NCBI RefSeq assembly: GCF_000382345.1
Contig: NZ_KB908128.1
Span: 1 to 39,810, forward strand
Origin: Massilia niastensis DSM 21313
GTDB lineage: Bacteria > Pseudomonadota > Gammaproteobacteria > Burkholderiales > Burkholderiaceae_D
Direction: 5' to 3'
Length of the DNA: 39,810 nt
Shown here: positions 15,128 to 24,664 of the stretch, one piece after another
Numbering within the stretch: the first letter of the stretch is position 1
How the letters are laid out: every line of letters begins with the position of its first letter
Position numbers and translations under genes: made by a program
Notes under the pieces: model-generated
Seen by the model: the letters and a program-made list of their open reading frames with translations, nothing else
What the model was told of the DNA's origin: nothing
The model's database searches: none

Positions 15128-16396
15128 ATGAACAATCGAAACCGTCTGACTACATATATCCTGATCGCGCTCGTGGTCGGCATCGTCGTCGGCTACCTGG
15201 CGAACGCCAATATGACGCCGGAGGGGGCCAAGTCGTTCTCCGACACGATGTCGCTGATTACCACGCTGTTCCTCCGCCTGATCAAGATGATCATCGCGCC
15301 GCTGGTGTTCTCCACCCTGGTGGTCGGCATCGCCAAGATGGGCGACGCCAAGGAAGTGGGCCGCATCGGCGTCAAGGCGCTGGGCTGGTTCGTCATCGCT
15401 TCGATCATCTCGCTGTCGCTGGGCCTGATCCTGGTGAACCTGTTCCGTCCGGGCGACGCCATGGCCCTGGCTGGCGGGCTGCCGCCGGTCGACGCCTCGT
15501 CGGGCATCACCACCTCGGGCCTGACCCTGAAGGAATTCATCACCCACCTGGTGCCGTCCTCGATCGTGGACGGCATGGCCAAGAACGAGATCCTGCAGAT
15601 CGTCGTGTTCTCGCTGTTCTTCGGCACCGCGGCGGCGGCCGTGGGCGCCCGCGCCACCCCGCTGATCGATGCGGTCGACGGCGTCGCCCACATCATGCTG
15701 AAGGTGACCGGCTACGTGATGAACTTCGCGCCGATCGCCGTGTTCGCGGCCGTCGCCGGCATCATCGCCAAGAGCGGCCTGGGCGTGCTGTCCACCTACG
15801 GCATCTTCATGGCCGAGTTCTACTTCGGCATCGTCCTGCTGTGGATCGTGCTGATCCTGATCGGCATGGCCTTCCTCGGCCCGCGCGTGCTGAACCTGAT
15901 CGCCGAACTGCGCGGCCCGACCCTGCTGGCCTTCTCGACCGCCTCGTCGGAAGCGGCCTTCCCGAAAACCCTGGAAGGCCTGGAGCGCTTCGGCGTCAAG
16001 AACCGCCTGGCCTCCTTCGTGCTGCCGATCGGCTATTCGTTCAACCTGGACGGCTCGATGATGTACTGCACCTTCGCGGCCGTGTTCATCGCCCAGGCCT
16101 ACGGCATCGAGCTGGCGCTGTCGACCCAGCTGACCATGATGCTGGTGCTGATGCTGACCTCGAAGGGCATGGCCGGCGTGCCGCGCGCCTCGCTGGTCGT
16201 GATCGCCGCCACCCTGGCCCAGTTCAACATTCCGGAAGCCGGCCTGCTGCTCCTGCTGGGCATCGACCACTTCCTGGACATGGCCCGTTCGGCCACCAAC
16301 GTGATCGGCAACGGCATCGCCACCGCGGTGGTCGCCAAGTGGGAAGGTGACCTGGGCGAACCGTCCCGGGACCCCGCCGTCGCACCGCTGCGCTAA
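15128..16396 (+). CDS. dicarboxylate/amino acid:cation symporter (DAACS family)
   Basis: This 422-residue inner-membrane symporter is related to GltP and DctA. It shows LFLRLIKMIIAPLVFSTLVVGIAKMG (residues 45-70), the re-entrant loop serine-rich FSTASSEAAFPKTLE, IGYSFNLDGSMMYCTFAAVF, LTSKGMAGVPRASLVVI and GIDHFLDMARSATNVIGN, which carries the conserved Asp-x-x-Arg-x-x-x-Asn substrate and cation residues. The MAGVPRA and DMARSATN variants make it a divergent paralogue of the DctA at 9788. The ATG has AGGAAG upstream. An asparaginase lies two genes downstream, so aspartate or glutamate is the most reasonable substrate, but that is inference. A terminator separates it from the next gene. Confidence 0.9.
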   Translation: MNNRNRLTTYILIALVVGIVVGYLANANMTPEGAKSFSDTMSLITTLFLRLIKMIIAPLVFSTLVVGIAKMGDAKEVGRIGVKALGWFVIASIISLSLGLILVNLFRPGDAMALAGGLPPVDASSGITTSGLTLKEFITHLVPSSIVDGMAKNEILQIVVFSLFFGTAAAAVGARATPLIDAVDGVAHIMLKVTGYVMNFAPIAVFAAVAGIIAKSGLGVLSTYGIFMAEFYFGIVLLWIVLILIGMAFLGPRVLNLIAELRGPTLLAFSTASSEAAFPKTLEGLERFGVKNRLASFVLPIGYSFNLDGSMMYCTFAAVFIAQAYGIELALSTQLTMMLVLMLTSKGMAGVPRASLVVIAATLAQFNIPEAGLLLLLGIDHFLDMARSATNVIGNGIATAVVAKWEGDLGEPSRDPAVAPLR

Positions 16397-16418
16397 CCCG
16401 CGCCCGGATGCAACCCAA

Positions 16419-16446
16419 GGCCTTCCAGCGATGGAGGGCCTTTTTT
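16419..16446 (+). terminator. Rho-independent terminator after the DAACS gene
   Basis: GGCCTTCCA (16419-16427) pairs with TGGAGGGCC (16432-16440) around GCGA, with one G-U wobble, and is followed directly by six T residues. The next gene starts only 25 bp later, so any readthrough would co-express the amidohydrolase and asparaginase. Confidence 0.85.
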
Positions 16447-16470
16447 ATAAGCTTTCATAAGGAGCGAGAC

Positions 16471-17754
<1,284 letters not shown>

Positions 17755-17778
17755 CGCGCCCTGTTTAAGGAGAAGTCC

Positions 17779-18867
17779 ATGCTGTTCCACAAAACCGCAC
17801 GCGCGGGCGCCGCGCTGTTCGGGTTCCTGTTCCTGCTGGCGACGGCGGCCCAGGCCCAAACCCAGGCCGTCGCCAAACTGCCGAACGTGAGCATCCTCGC
17901 CACCGGCGGCACCATCGCCGGCACCGGCGCCACCAGCACCACCACGGTGGGCTATACCGCCGCCACGGTCGGCGTGCAGGCGCTGATCCAGGCGGTGCCG
18001 GAAATCGCCAGGGTCGCCAACGTCAGCGGCGAGCAGGTGTTCCAGATCGCCAGCGAAAACATGGGCAACGAGCACTGGCTGGTGCTGGCCAAGCGCATCA
18101 ACGTGCTGCTGGCCCAGCCTAACGTCGACGGCATCGTGATCACCCACGGCACCGACACGCTCGAAGAAACCGCCTACTTCCTGAACCTGGTCGTCAAGAG
18201 CAGGAAGCCGGTGGTGCTGGTGGGCTCGATGCGCCCGTCGACCGCGCTGTCGGCCGACGGCCCGATCAACCTGTACAACGCGGTGCAGCTGGCGGGCAGC
18301 CAGGCGGCGATCGGCAAGGGCGTGCTAGTCGCGATGAACGACCAGATCCATGCCGCGCGCGACGTGACCAAGTCGAACACCACCACCGCGGACACCTTCC
18401 GCGCGGCGGAGCTGGGCATGGTCGGCTACATCCAGGGCGGCAAGCCGTTCTTCTACCGCGAGGTGACGCGCAAGCACACGGTCGAGACCGAGTTCGACGT
18501 TGCGAAGCTGGATGCGCTGCCGCAGGTGGACGTGGCGTATGCCTATGCGAATGTGGGCGCGGTGACGGTGAATGCGCTGGTGGGCGCCGGCGCGAAGGGC
18601 CTGGTGCACGCCGGCGTGGGCAATGGCAGCCTGCCGGCCAACACCAAGCCGGCGCTGGTGGCGGCGCGTGCAAAGGGCGTGATCATCGTGCGCTCGAGCC
18701 GCGTCGGGCAGGGCATCGTGGCGCGCAATGGCGAGGCGAATGACGACCAGCTCGACTTCGTGGTGTCGGATACGCTCAGCCCGCAGAAGGCGCGCATCCT
18801 GCTGATGCTGGCGCTGACCAGGACCAGCAGCACCAAAGAGATCCAGCGGATGTTCTACATGTACTGA
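17779..18867 (+). CDS. ansB: periplasmic type II L-asparaginase (asparaginase/glutaminase)
   Basis: This 362-residue enzyme hydrolyses asparagine (and often glutamine) to aspartate and ammonia. A signal peptide (about residues 1-26, ending AAQAQ) places it in the periplasm, as expected for the high-affinity type II class. Both catalytic signatures are intact: ILATGGTIAGTG with nucleophile Thr42, and ITHGTDTLEETA with Thr125-Asp126. VLVGSMRPSTALSADGPINL carries the catalytic Lys position occupied differently in the displayed SADGP block, so the exact Lys should be located by alignment. The C-terminus KEIQRMFYMY is typical of type II enzymes. The ribosome-binding site is AAGGAGAAG. The product aspartate could be taken up by the DAACS symporter encoded two genes upstream. 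Confidence 0.94.
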   Translation: MLFHKTARAGAALFGFLFLLATAAQAQTQAVAKLPNVSILATGGTIAGTGATSTTTVGYTAATVGVQALIQAVPEIARVANVSGEQVFQIASENMGNEHWLVLAKRINVLLAQPNVDGIVITHGTDTLEETAYFLNLVVKSRKPVVLVGSMRPSTALSADGPINLYNAVQLAGSQAAIGKGVLVAMNDQIHAARDVTKSNTTTADTFRAAELGMVGYIQGGKPFFYREVTRKHTVETEFDVAKLDALPQVDVAYAYANVGAVTVNALVGAGAKGLVHAGVGNGSLPANTKPALVAARAKGVIIVRSSRVGQGIVARNGEANDDQLDFVVSDTLSPQKARILLMLALTRTSSTKEIQRMFYMY

Positions 18868-18873
18868 TCCCCG

Positions 18874-18905
18874 GGGTGACATCGGCCTGCGGACCGATGT
18901 CACCC
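18874..18905. terminator. Bidirectional terminator between ansB and the ABC exporter
   Basis: A perfect 12-bp stem, GGGTGACATCGG (18874-18885) with CCGATGTCACCC (18894-18905), closes an 8-nt loop between convergent genes. The flanking U-tract is poor on the plus strand (TTCCCC), so efficiency is uncertain. Confidence 0.7.
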
Positions 18906-18913
18906 TTCCCCAT

Positions 18914-20761
18914 TCATTCCTGCTGCAGCTCCAGCGGCGGCGACGCCACTTCCTCATCCGGCCGCGCAAGCTGCCTTTCCCACATCTGGGCATACAGCCC
19001 GCGCGCCATCAGCAGCGACTGGTGGGTTCCCCGCTCCACGATCTTCCCGTGATCCAGCACGATGATCTGCTGCGCATCCGCAATCGTCGACAGCCGGTGC
19101 GCGATCACCAGGGTGGTGCGGTTCTTCGCGATCTCCTTCAGCTGCCCCTGGATCGCCTGCTCCGACTTCGAGTCCAGCGCCGACGTCGCCTCGTCGAAGA
19201 TCAGGATCGCCGGATTCTTGAGCAGGGTGCGCGCGATCGCCACCCGCTGCTTCTCGCCGCCCGACAGCTTCAGGCCGCGCTCGCCCACCATGCTCTGGTA
19301 GCCATCCGGCAGGCTCTCGATGAAGTCGTGGATGGAGGCCGCGCGCGCCGCCGCCACGATGTCCTCGCGGCTCGCGCCCGGCCGGCCATAGGCGATGTTG
19401 TATTCGATGGTGTCGTTGAACAGCACCGTATCCTGCGGCACGATGCCGATCGCCGCGCGCAGCGACTGCTGGGTGACGTCGCGCAGGTCCTGGCCGTCGA
19501 TGCGGATCGCCCCGCCGTTCACGTCATAGAAACGGAACAGCAGGCGCGACAGGGTCGACTTGCCCGAGCCGCTGTGGCCCACCACCGCCGTCGTGGTGCC
19601 GGCCGGGATGGTGAAATCGACATCGAACAGGATCTGGCGCTTGGTTTCGTAGCTGAATTCCACATGCGAGAACTCGACCTGGGCGCCGCGCGCCACCAGC
19701 GGCTGGGCGTGCGCGCCGTCGGCCACTTCGCGGTTCTGGTCGAGCAGCGAGAACAGGCGCTCCATGTCCGCCAGGCTCTGCTTGATCTCGCGGTAGATCA
19801 CGCCCAGGAAGTTCAGCGGAATGTAGAGCTGGATCATGAAGGCGTTCACCAGCACCAGGTCGCCCAGGGTCATGGTGCCCGCGATCACGCCTTCGGTCGC
19901 GCGCCACAGGATCAGGGTGACGGCGGTGGCGATGATCAGCGACTGGCCGGTGTTGAGCACCGACAGCGAGGTCTGGGAGCGCACCGCGGCGTTCTCGAAG
20001 CTCTGCAGGCCCTGGTCGTAGCGCCGCGCCTCGTAGTCTTCGTTGCCGAAATACTTGACCGTCTCGTAGTTGAGCAGCGAATCGATGGCCTTGGTGTTGG
20101 CCTTCGAATCGAGGTCGTTCATGGTGCGCCGGAAGTGGGTGCGCCATTCGGTGACGATGACGGTGAAGGCGATATAGGCCGCCAGCGCCACCGCCGTGAT
20201 GGCGCTGAACCAGATGTCGTAGTTCAGCGCCAGGTAGCCCAGCACCAGCGTGATCTCGACCAGGGTCGGCAGCACGTTGAACAGCGAATACGAGATCAGC
20301 GAATTGACGCCGCGCGTGCCGCGCTCGATGTCGCGCGTCATGCCGCCGGTCTGGCGGTTCAGGTGGAAGCGCAGCGACAGCGCATGCAGGTGGCGGAACA
20401 CCTTGAGCGCAATGGTGCGCACGGCGCGCTGCGTGACGCGCGCGAACAGGAATTCGCGCAGCTCGGTGAACAGGGTGGTCGACAGGCGCAGCAGGCCGTA
20501 GGCGATCAGTGCGCCGACCGGCAACACCAGCAGGGCATGCGGATGAGCAGGATCGATGGCCAGCTGGTCGATGAGTTGCTTGAGCACCATCGGCACGCCG
20601 ACGTTGGCCATCTTGGCGCCGATCAGGGCGCCGAGGGCGGCCATCACGCGCCACTTGTACACCCACAGGTAAGGGAACAGCGTGCGCAGGGTGGCCCAGT
20701 CGTTGCGGGGCACGCCCTTGAGGTCTGGCGGGGGGAGGGATGTTGCGGAAGAGCGTCGCAT
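18914..20761 (-). CDS. Atm1/HMT1-type ABC exporter (fused permease and ATPase)
   Basis: This half-transporter of about 615 residues forms a homodimer in the inner membrane. Residues 30-330 form a type-1 exporter membrane domain that includes the Atm1 hallmark NYETVKYFGNEDYEARRYD and the RQTGGMTRDIERGTRG block. Residues 350-600 form the ATPase, with Walker A VVGHSGSGKSTLSRLL, Q-loop IGIVPQDTVLFNDT, signature LSGGEKQRVAIARTL, Walker B ILIFDEATSALD and H-loop VIAHRLSTI. Characterised relatives (Atm1, ABCB7, Novosphingobium Atm1) export glutathione-derived compounds linked to Fe-S assembly or heavy-metal detoxification. The ATG at 20761 is the most conventional start. An in-frame TTG lies 27 bases upstream, and neither has a clear ribosome-binding site. 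It is divergent from the thioesterase gene. Confidence 0.92.
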   Translation of the reverse strand: MRRSSATSLPPPDLKGVPRNDWATLRTLFPYLWVYKWRVMAALGALIGAKMANVGVPMVLKQLIDQLAIDPAHPHALLVLPVGALIAYGLLRLSTTLFTELREFLFARVTQRAVRTIALKVFRHLHALSLRFHLNRQTGGMTRDIERGTRGVNSLISYSLFNVLPTLVEITLVLGYLALNYDIWFSAITAVALAAYIAFTVIVTEWRTHFRRTMNDLDSKANTKAIDSLLNYETVKYFGNEDYEARRYDQGLQSFENAAVRSQTSLSVLNTGQSLIIATAVTLILWRATEGVIAGTMTLGDLVLVNAFMIQLYIPLNFLGVIYREIKQSLADMERLFSLLDQNREVADGAHAQPLVARGAQVEFSHVEFSYETKRQILFDVDFTIPAGTTTAVVGHSGSGKSTLSRLLFRFYDVNGGAIRIDGQDLRDVTQQSLRAAIGIVPQDTVLFNDTIEYNIAYGRPGASREDIVAAARAASIHDFIESLPDGYQSMVGERGLKLSGGEKQRVAIARTLLKNPAILIFDEATSALDSKSEQAIQGQLKEIAKNRTTLVIAHRLSTIADAQQIIVLDHGKIVERGTHQSLLMARGLYAQMWERQLARPDEEVASPPLELQQE

Positions 20762-20823
20762 GGCAGGGCTTCGTGTTTTATGGTTCAATTCGGAACGATT
20801 GTAGCTTTTACCGAGAATTCAAG

Positions 20824-21264
20824 ATGACCACGCCAGAAAACGCAGCAAGCACCACCCACACCCGACTGCCGGCAGGAAAGATGCCGGAGTTGCGCGTCAT
20901 GCCGGCTCCGTCCGACGCCAACGTGTACGGCGATGTGTTCGGCGGCTGGATCATGGCCCAGGTCGACATCGCCGGCTCGCTGCCGGCCACCCGCCGCGCG
21001 AACGGCCGCGTGGCGACCATCGCCGTCAACTCCTTCGTGTTCAAGAACCCGGTGTTCGTCGGCGACCTGCTGTCCTTCTATGCCGACATCGTCAAGGTCG
21101 GCAATACCTCGATCACCGTGTGCGTCGAGGTGTATGCGGAACGCAACCGCCTGCAGACCGAGGTGGTCAAGGTCACCGAGGCGACCCTCACCTACGTCGC
21201 CACCGGCCCGGACCGCAAGCCGCGCCAGCTTCCGCCGCTCGACTCCCTGATCACGCACCGCTAA
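20824..21264 (+). CDS. acyl-CoA thioesterase, YciA-like hotdog fold
   Basis: This 146-residue single-hotdog thioesterase hydrolyses acyl-CoA to free acid and CoA in the cytoplasm. Key family blocks are DANVYGDVFGGWIMAQVDIAG (with the active-site Asp and the conserved GGW(I/L)M turn), RVATIAVNSFVFKNPVFVGDLLSF and VVKVTEATLTYVA. The length matches YciA of E. coli (about 132 residues). The ATG at 20824 gives the expected short N-terminus. Upstream in-frame codons overlap the divergent ABC gene. It is 18 bp before phoD on the same strand, so the two are probably co-transcribed, although no metabolic link is obvious. Confidence 0.9.
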   Translation: MTTPENAASTTHTRLPAGKMPELRVMPAPSDANVYGDVFGGWIMAQVDIAGSLPATRRANGRVATIAVNSFVFKNPVFVGDLLSFYADIVKVGNTSITVCVEVYAERNRLQTEVVKVTEATLTYVATGPDRKPRQLPPLDSLITHR

Positions 21265-21282
21265 GCGCCCGGCGCCGACCCG

Positions 21283-22857
21283 ATGGATGCGCCGCGCCGG
21301 CTGTTCCTGCTGCAGGGAGCCCGGGTGTCGGCCGCGCTGGCCGGCGCATCGCTGCTGCAAGGCGCCGCCTCGGCCGGTTCCGCCTACCCGTTCAGCCTGG
21401 GCGTGGCCTCCGGCTCGCCCCTGCCCGATTCCGTCATCCTGTGGACGCGCATCCTGGCCGATCCGCTGGGCGCCGGCACGACGCCGCCGGTGGCGCTGGC
21501 GGTGCAATGGGAAGTCGCGGAAGACGAAGGGTTTCGCCGGATCGTGACGCGCGGCGCCGCGAGCGCCCTGCCCGCGCTCGGCCATAGCGTCCACGTGGAC
21601 GTGAAAGGACTGCTGCCGGAGCGCTGGTACTGGTACCGCTTCATGCTGGGCGACGCCGTCAGCTCCGTCGGCCGCACCCGCACCGCCCCTGCCCCCGGCG
21701 CCCTGCCCGCGCTGCTGAAGATGGCAGTCGCCTCCTGCCAGCACTGGGAGTTCGGCAGCTACGCGGCGCACCGCCACATCGCGGCCGCAGCGCCGGACCT
21801 GGTTGCCTTCCTGGGCGACTACATCTACGAATGGGGTCCCTACCAGCTGCAGCATCCATCCTACGCGCGGCGCGGCCCGGAGTCGCTCACCCTGGACGAC
21901 TACCGCCGCCGCTACGCGCAGTACAAGAGCGATCCCGACCTGCAGGCCGCGCACCGGGCTGCGCCCTGGATCGTGACCTGGGACGACCACGAGGTGGTGA
22001 ACGACTACGCCGGCGTGCGCGACGAACGCCTGTCGCGCGACTTCGAGGCGCGCCGGGCCGCGGCCTACCAGGCCTTCTACGAGCACATGCCGCTGCGCCT
22101 GCCGGTGGTGCGGCCGGGCGGCTTCGGATCGGTGCGCCTGTACCAGCGCTACGACTGGGGGCGCCTGGCGCGCATCCACGTACTGGACGACCGCCAGTAC
22201 CGCTCGCCGCAGGCCTGCCCGCGCAAGGGGCGCGGCGGCTCGAACGCCTACTTTGCGCGCGAGTGCGCGTCCTTGCGCGACCCGCGGCGCACGATGCTGG
22301 GCACGGAGCAGGAAGCATGGCTGGCGGCCGGGCTGGCGTCGTCGCGGGCGCAGTGGAACCTCCTGGCGCAGCAGACCCTGGTGGCGCAGTCGAGCAGCGT
22401 GCCGGTGGCCGCGCCGGGCGATGCGCGGGTCTGGAGCGATGGCTGGGATGGCTATCCGCTGGCGCGCCGCAGGCTGCTGGAATCCCTGCTGGCCTCGGGC
22501 GCGCGCAATCCGGTCGTGCTGGGCGGGGATGTGCATACCTTCTATGCCTGCGAGTTGCGGCCGGATTTCCTGCGCCCGGCGACCGGGCGGAACCGGGTGG
22601 TGGCGACCGAGTTTTGCGGGACCTCGATCACCTCCAGCTCACGCTCGCAGGCGCGCACCCTGGAGCATGTGGCGCACAATCCGCACATGAAGTATGGGCG
22701 GAGCGACCGGCGCGGGTACATGATGATGGAAGTGACGCCGAAGGCGGTGGTGAACCGCTTCATGGGGCTGGATGACGTGCGGGATGCGCAGTCGGCGGTG
22801 AGGGTGCTGGCCTCGTTCAGGGTGAACGAGGGGAAGGCGGCGCTGGAGCGCTTGTAG
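21283..22857 (+). CDS. phoD: PhoD-family alkaline phosphatase/phosphodiesterase (Tat-exported)
   Basis: This 524-residue phosphatase of the PhoD type uses Ca2+/Fe3+ and releases phosphate from phosphomonoesters and diesters outside the inner membrane. The N-terminus has a twin-arginine motif (PRRLFLLQGA) followed by a hydrophobic stretch, so export is by Tat. An N-terminal Ig-like domain occupies about 35-140 (FSLGVASGSPLPDSVILWTR). The catalytic domain shows VASCQHWEFG, AFLGDYIYEWG, VTWDDHEVVNDYAG, and LLAQQTLVAQ, with LGGDVHTFYACEL supplying metal ligands. There is no clear Shine-Dalgarno sequence, so translation may depend on the thioesterase gene 18 bp upstream. No Pho box was found in front of that gene. 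Confidence 0.92.
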   Translation: MDAPRRLFLLQGARVSAALAGASLLQGAASAGSAYPFSLGVASGSPLPDSVILWTRILADPLGAGTTPPVALAVQWEVAEDEGFRRIVTRGAASALPALGHSVHVDVKGLLPERWYWYRFMLGDAVSSVGRTRTAPAPGALPALLKMAVASCQHWEFGSYAAHRHIAAAAPDLVAFLGDYIYEWGPYQLQHPSYARRGPESLTLDDYRRRYAQYKSDPDLQAAHRAAPWIVTWDDHEVVNDYAGVRDERLSRDFEARRAAAYQAFYEHMPLRLPVVRPGGFGSVRLYQRYDWGRLARIHVLDDRQYRSPQACPRKGRGGSNAYFARECASLRDPRRTMLGTEQEAWLAAGLASSRAQWNLLAQQTLVAQSSSVPVAAPGDARVWSDGWDGYPLARRRLLESLLASGARNPVVLGGDVHTFYACELRPDFLRPATGRNRVVATEFCGTSITSSSRSQARTLEHVAHNPHMKYGRSDRRGYMMMEVTPKAVVNRFMGLDDVRDAQSAVRVLASFRVNEGKAALERL

Positions 22858-22884
22858 AGTGGGCGGCAAAGCCGCCCACTCTAC
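22854..22884. terminator. Perfect hairpin at the phoD/fadD convergent junction
   Basis: GTAGAGTGGGCGGC (22854-22867) pairs perfectly with GCCGCCCACTCTAC (22871-22884) around AAA, a 14-bp GC-rich stem that includes the phoD stop codon and ends 3 bp before the fadD stop. There is no U-tract on either side, but the position supports a bidirectional terminator. Confidence 0.65.
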
Positions 22885-22887
22885 TTG

Positions 22888-24576
22888 CTACGCCGTCTGC
22901 TTCGGCTTCTCATCCCTCAGTTCGCGCCGCAGGATCTTGCCCACGTTGGTCTTCGGCAGCGACTCGCGGAACTCGATGAACTTCGGCCGCTTGTACCCGG
23001 TCAGCTGCTCCTTGCAGAAGGCCATCAGGTCTTCCGACTTCAGGCCCGGATCCTTGCGCACGATGTACAGCTTGACCGCCTCGCCCGAGTTCTGGTCCGG
23101 CACGCCCACGCAGGCCACTTCCAGCACCCCCGGGTGCGCGGCGACCACGCCCTCCACCTCGTTCGGGTACACGTTGAAGCCCGACACCAGGATCATGTCC
23201 TTCTTGCGGTCGACGATGCGGGTATAGCCCTTCTCGTCCATGATGCCGACGTCGCCGGTCTTGAAGAAGCCGTCCGCGGTCATGACCTTGGCCGTCTCGT
23301 CGTCGCGCTTCCAGTAGCCCGCCATCACCTGCGGGCCGCGCACCGCGATCTCGCCGGCCTGGCCGAACGGCAGCTCGTTGCCGGCGTCGTCCAGGATGCG
23401 GACCTCGGTCGACGGCAGCGGCAGCCCGATGGTGCCGGTGAAGTCGGTGATGTCGCAGCGGTTCGCGGTCACCACCGGCGAGGTCTCGGACAGGCCATAG
23501 CCCTCGACGATCGGGGTGCCGGTCAGCTTCAGCCACTTGTCGGCCACCGCCTTCTGCACCGCCATGCCGCCGCCCGGGCACACCATCAGGCCCGAGAAGT
23601 CGAGCTTGGCGAATTCCGGATTGTTCACCAGGCCGTTGTACAGCGTGTTCACGGCCGGGAAGACGTTGATGCGGTAGCCGCCCAGTTCCTTGATGAAGCC
23701 CTGGATGTCGCGCGGGTTCGGGATCAGGAGGTTCATGCCGCCGGTGCGCAGGCCCAGCAGCGCGCACACGGTCAGCGCATAGATGTGGTACAGCGGCAGC
23801 GCGCACACGAACTGCGCCTGCTCGCCCGGCTTCAGGCGGCTCAGGGTCGGGTTGAACCAGGCTTCGTTCTGCAGCACGTTGGCGATCACTTGGCGGTGCA
23901 GCAGCACGGCGCCCTTCGACACGCCGGTGGTGCCGCCCGTGTACTGCAGGAAGGCGATGTCGTCATGGCCGGTCGTGACCGGCTTCATGCTCGCGCGCCC
24001 GCCCTCGGCCAGCATGCGCTTGAAGCCGATCGCGCCCGGCAGCGAATAGCCCGGCACCATCTTCTTCATCTTGCGCACCACCAGGTTCACGATGGTGCCC
24101 TTGAGGGCGCCCAGCAGGTCGCCCATGGTCGCCACCACCACGTGCTTCACCTCGGTCCTGGCGATCACCTGCTCGAGCGTGTGCGCGAAGTTCTCCAGCA
24201 CGACGATGGCTTCGGCGCCCGAGTCGATCAGCTGGTGCTGCAGTTCGCGCGGGGTGTACAGCGGATTGACGTTGACGATCACGTAGCCGGCGCGCAGCAC
24301 GGCCGCCAGCGCCACCGGATACTGCAGCACGTTCGGCATCATGATCGCCACGCGCGCGCCCGGCTTCAGGCCGCGGCCCTGCAGCCAGGCCGCCATGCGC
24401 TGCGACAGCTTGTCCAGTTCGGCGAAGCTCAGGGACTTGCCCATGCAGACATAGGCCTTGCGGTCGGCATACTTGCGGAACGCCTCCTCGAGCAAATGCG
24501 TCAGGGACCGGTACTGGGTCGGATCGATGTCCGCAGGTACCGCCGCCTCGTACGACTTGAGCCAAAATTTGTCCAT
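22888..24576 (-). CDS. fadD: long-chain fatty-acid-CoA ligase, FadD paralogue 1
   Basis: This 562-residue AMP-forming ligase activates long-chain fatty acids to acyl-CoA for beta-oxidation. The order of motifs is standard: P-loop YTGGTTGVSKGA near residue 215, the substrate region GYGLSETSPV, the FACS segment DGFFKTGDVGIMDEKGYTRI and DRKKDMILVSGFNVYPNEVE, and the C-terminal catalytic Lys in LPKTNVGKILRREL. The MDKFWLKSY start, also seen in the second copy, has GGTAAGG upstream, while an ATG 18 bases earlier is less likely. It lies 88 bp downstream of the second ligase gene and is clearly homologous to it throughout. A hairpin terminator sits between them. Confidence 0.94.
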   Translation of the reverse strand: MDKFWLKSYEAAVPADIDPTQYRSLTHLLEEAFRKYADRKAYVCMGKSLSFAELDKLSQRMAAWLQGRGLKPGARVAIMMPNVLQYPVALAAVLRAGYVIVNVNPLYTPRELQHQLIDSGAEAIVVLENFAHTLEQVIARTEVKHVVVATMGDLLGALKGTIVNLVVRKMKKMVPGYSLPGAIGFKRMLAEGGRASMKPVTTGHDDIAFLQYTGGTTGVSKGAVLLHRQVIANVLQNEAWFNPTLSRLKPGEQAQFVCALPLYHIYALTVCALLGLRTGGMNLLIPNPRDIQGFIKELGGYRINVFPAVNTLYNGLVNNPEFAKLDFSGLMVCPGGGMAVQKAVADKWLKLTGTPIVEGYGLSETSPVVTANRCDITDFTGTIGLPLPSTEVRILDDAGNELPFGQAGEIAVRGPQVMAGYWKRDDETAKVMTADGFFKTGDVGIMDEKGYTRIVDRKKDMILVSGFNVYPNEVEGVVAAHPGVLEVACVGVPDQNSGEAVKLYIVRKDPGLKSEDLMAFCKEQLTGYKRPKFIEFRESLPKTNVGKILRRELRDEKPKQTA

Positions 24577-24610
24577 CGCTGCCTTACCTTCCATGTTGTA
24601 TCCAATAAAA

Positions 24611-24640
24611 TGCGAAAAGCCGCCCGGTCTGGGGCGGCTT
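24611..24640 (-). terminator. Rho-independent terminator between the two fadD genes
   Basis: On the minus strand AAGCCGCCC pairs with GGGCGGCTT around a 6-nt loop (24617-24640) and is followed by TTTTCGCATTTT. It would end or attenuate transcription from the upstream ligase before the downstream copy. Confidence 0.75.
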
Positions 24641-24664
24641 CTCGCCTTCCGAACCCCGTTTGCC

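Noticed and set aside
19022..20827. 601-codon plus-strand frame opposite the Atm1-type exporter
   Set aside because: The minus-strand product has every ABC exporter motif, while the plus frame has low-complexity His/Arg/Gln/Asp composition.
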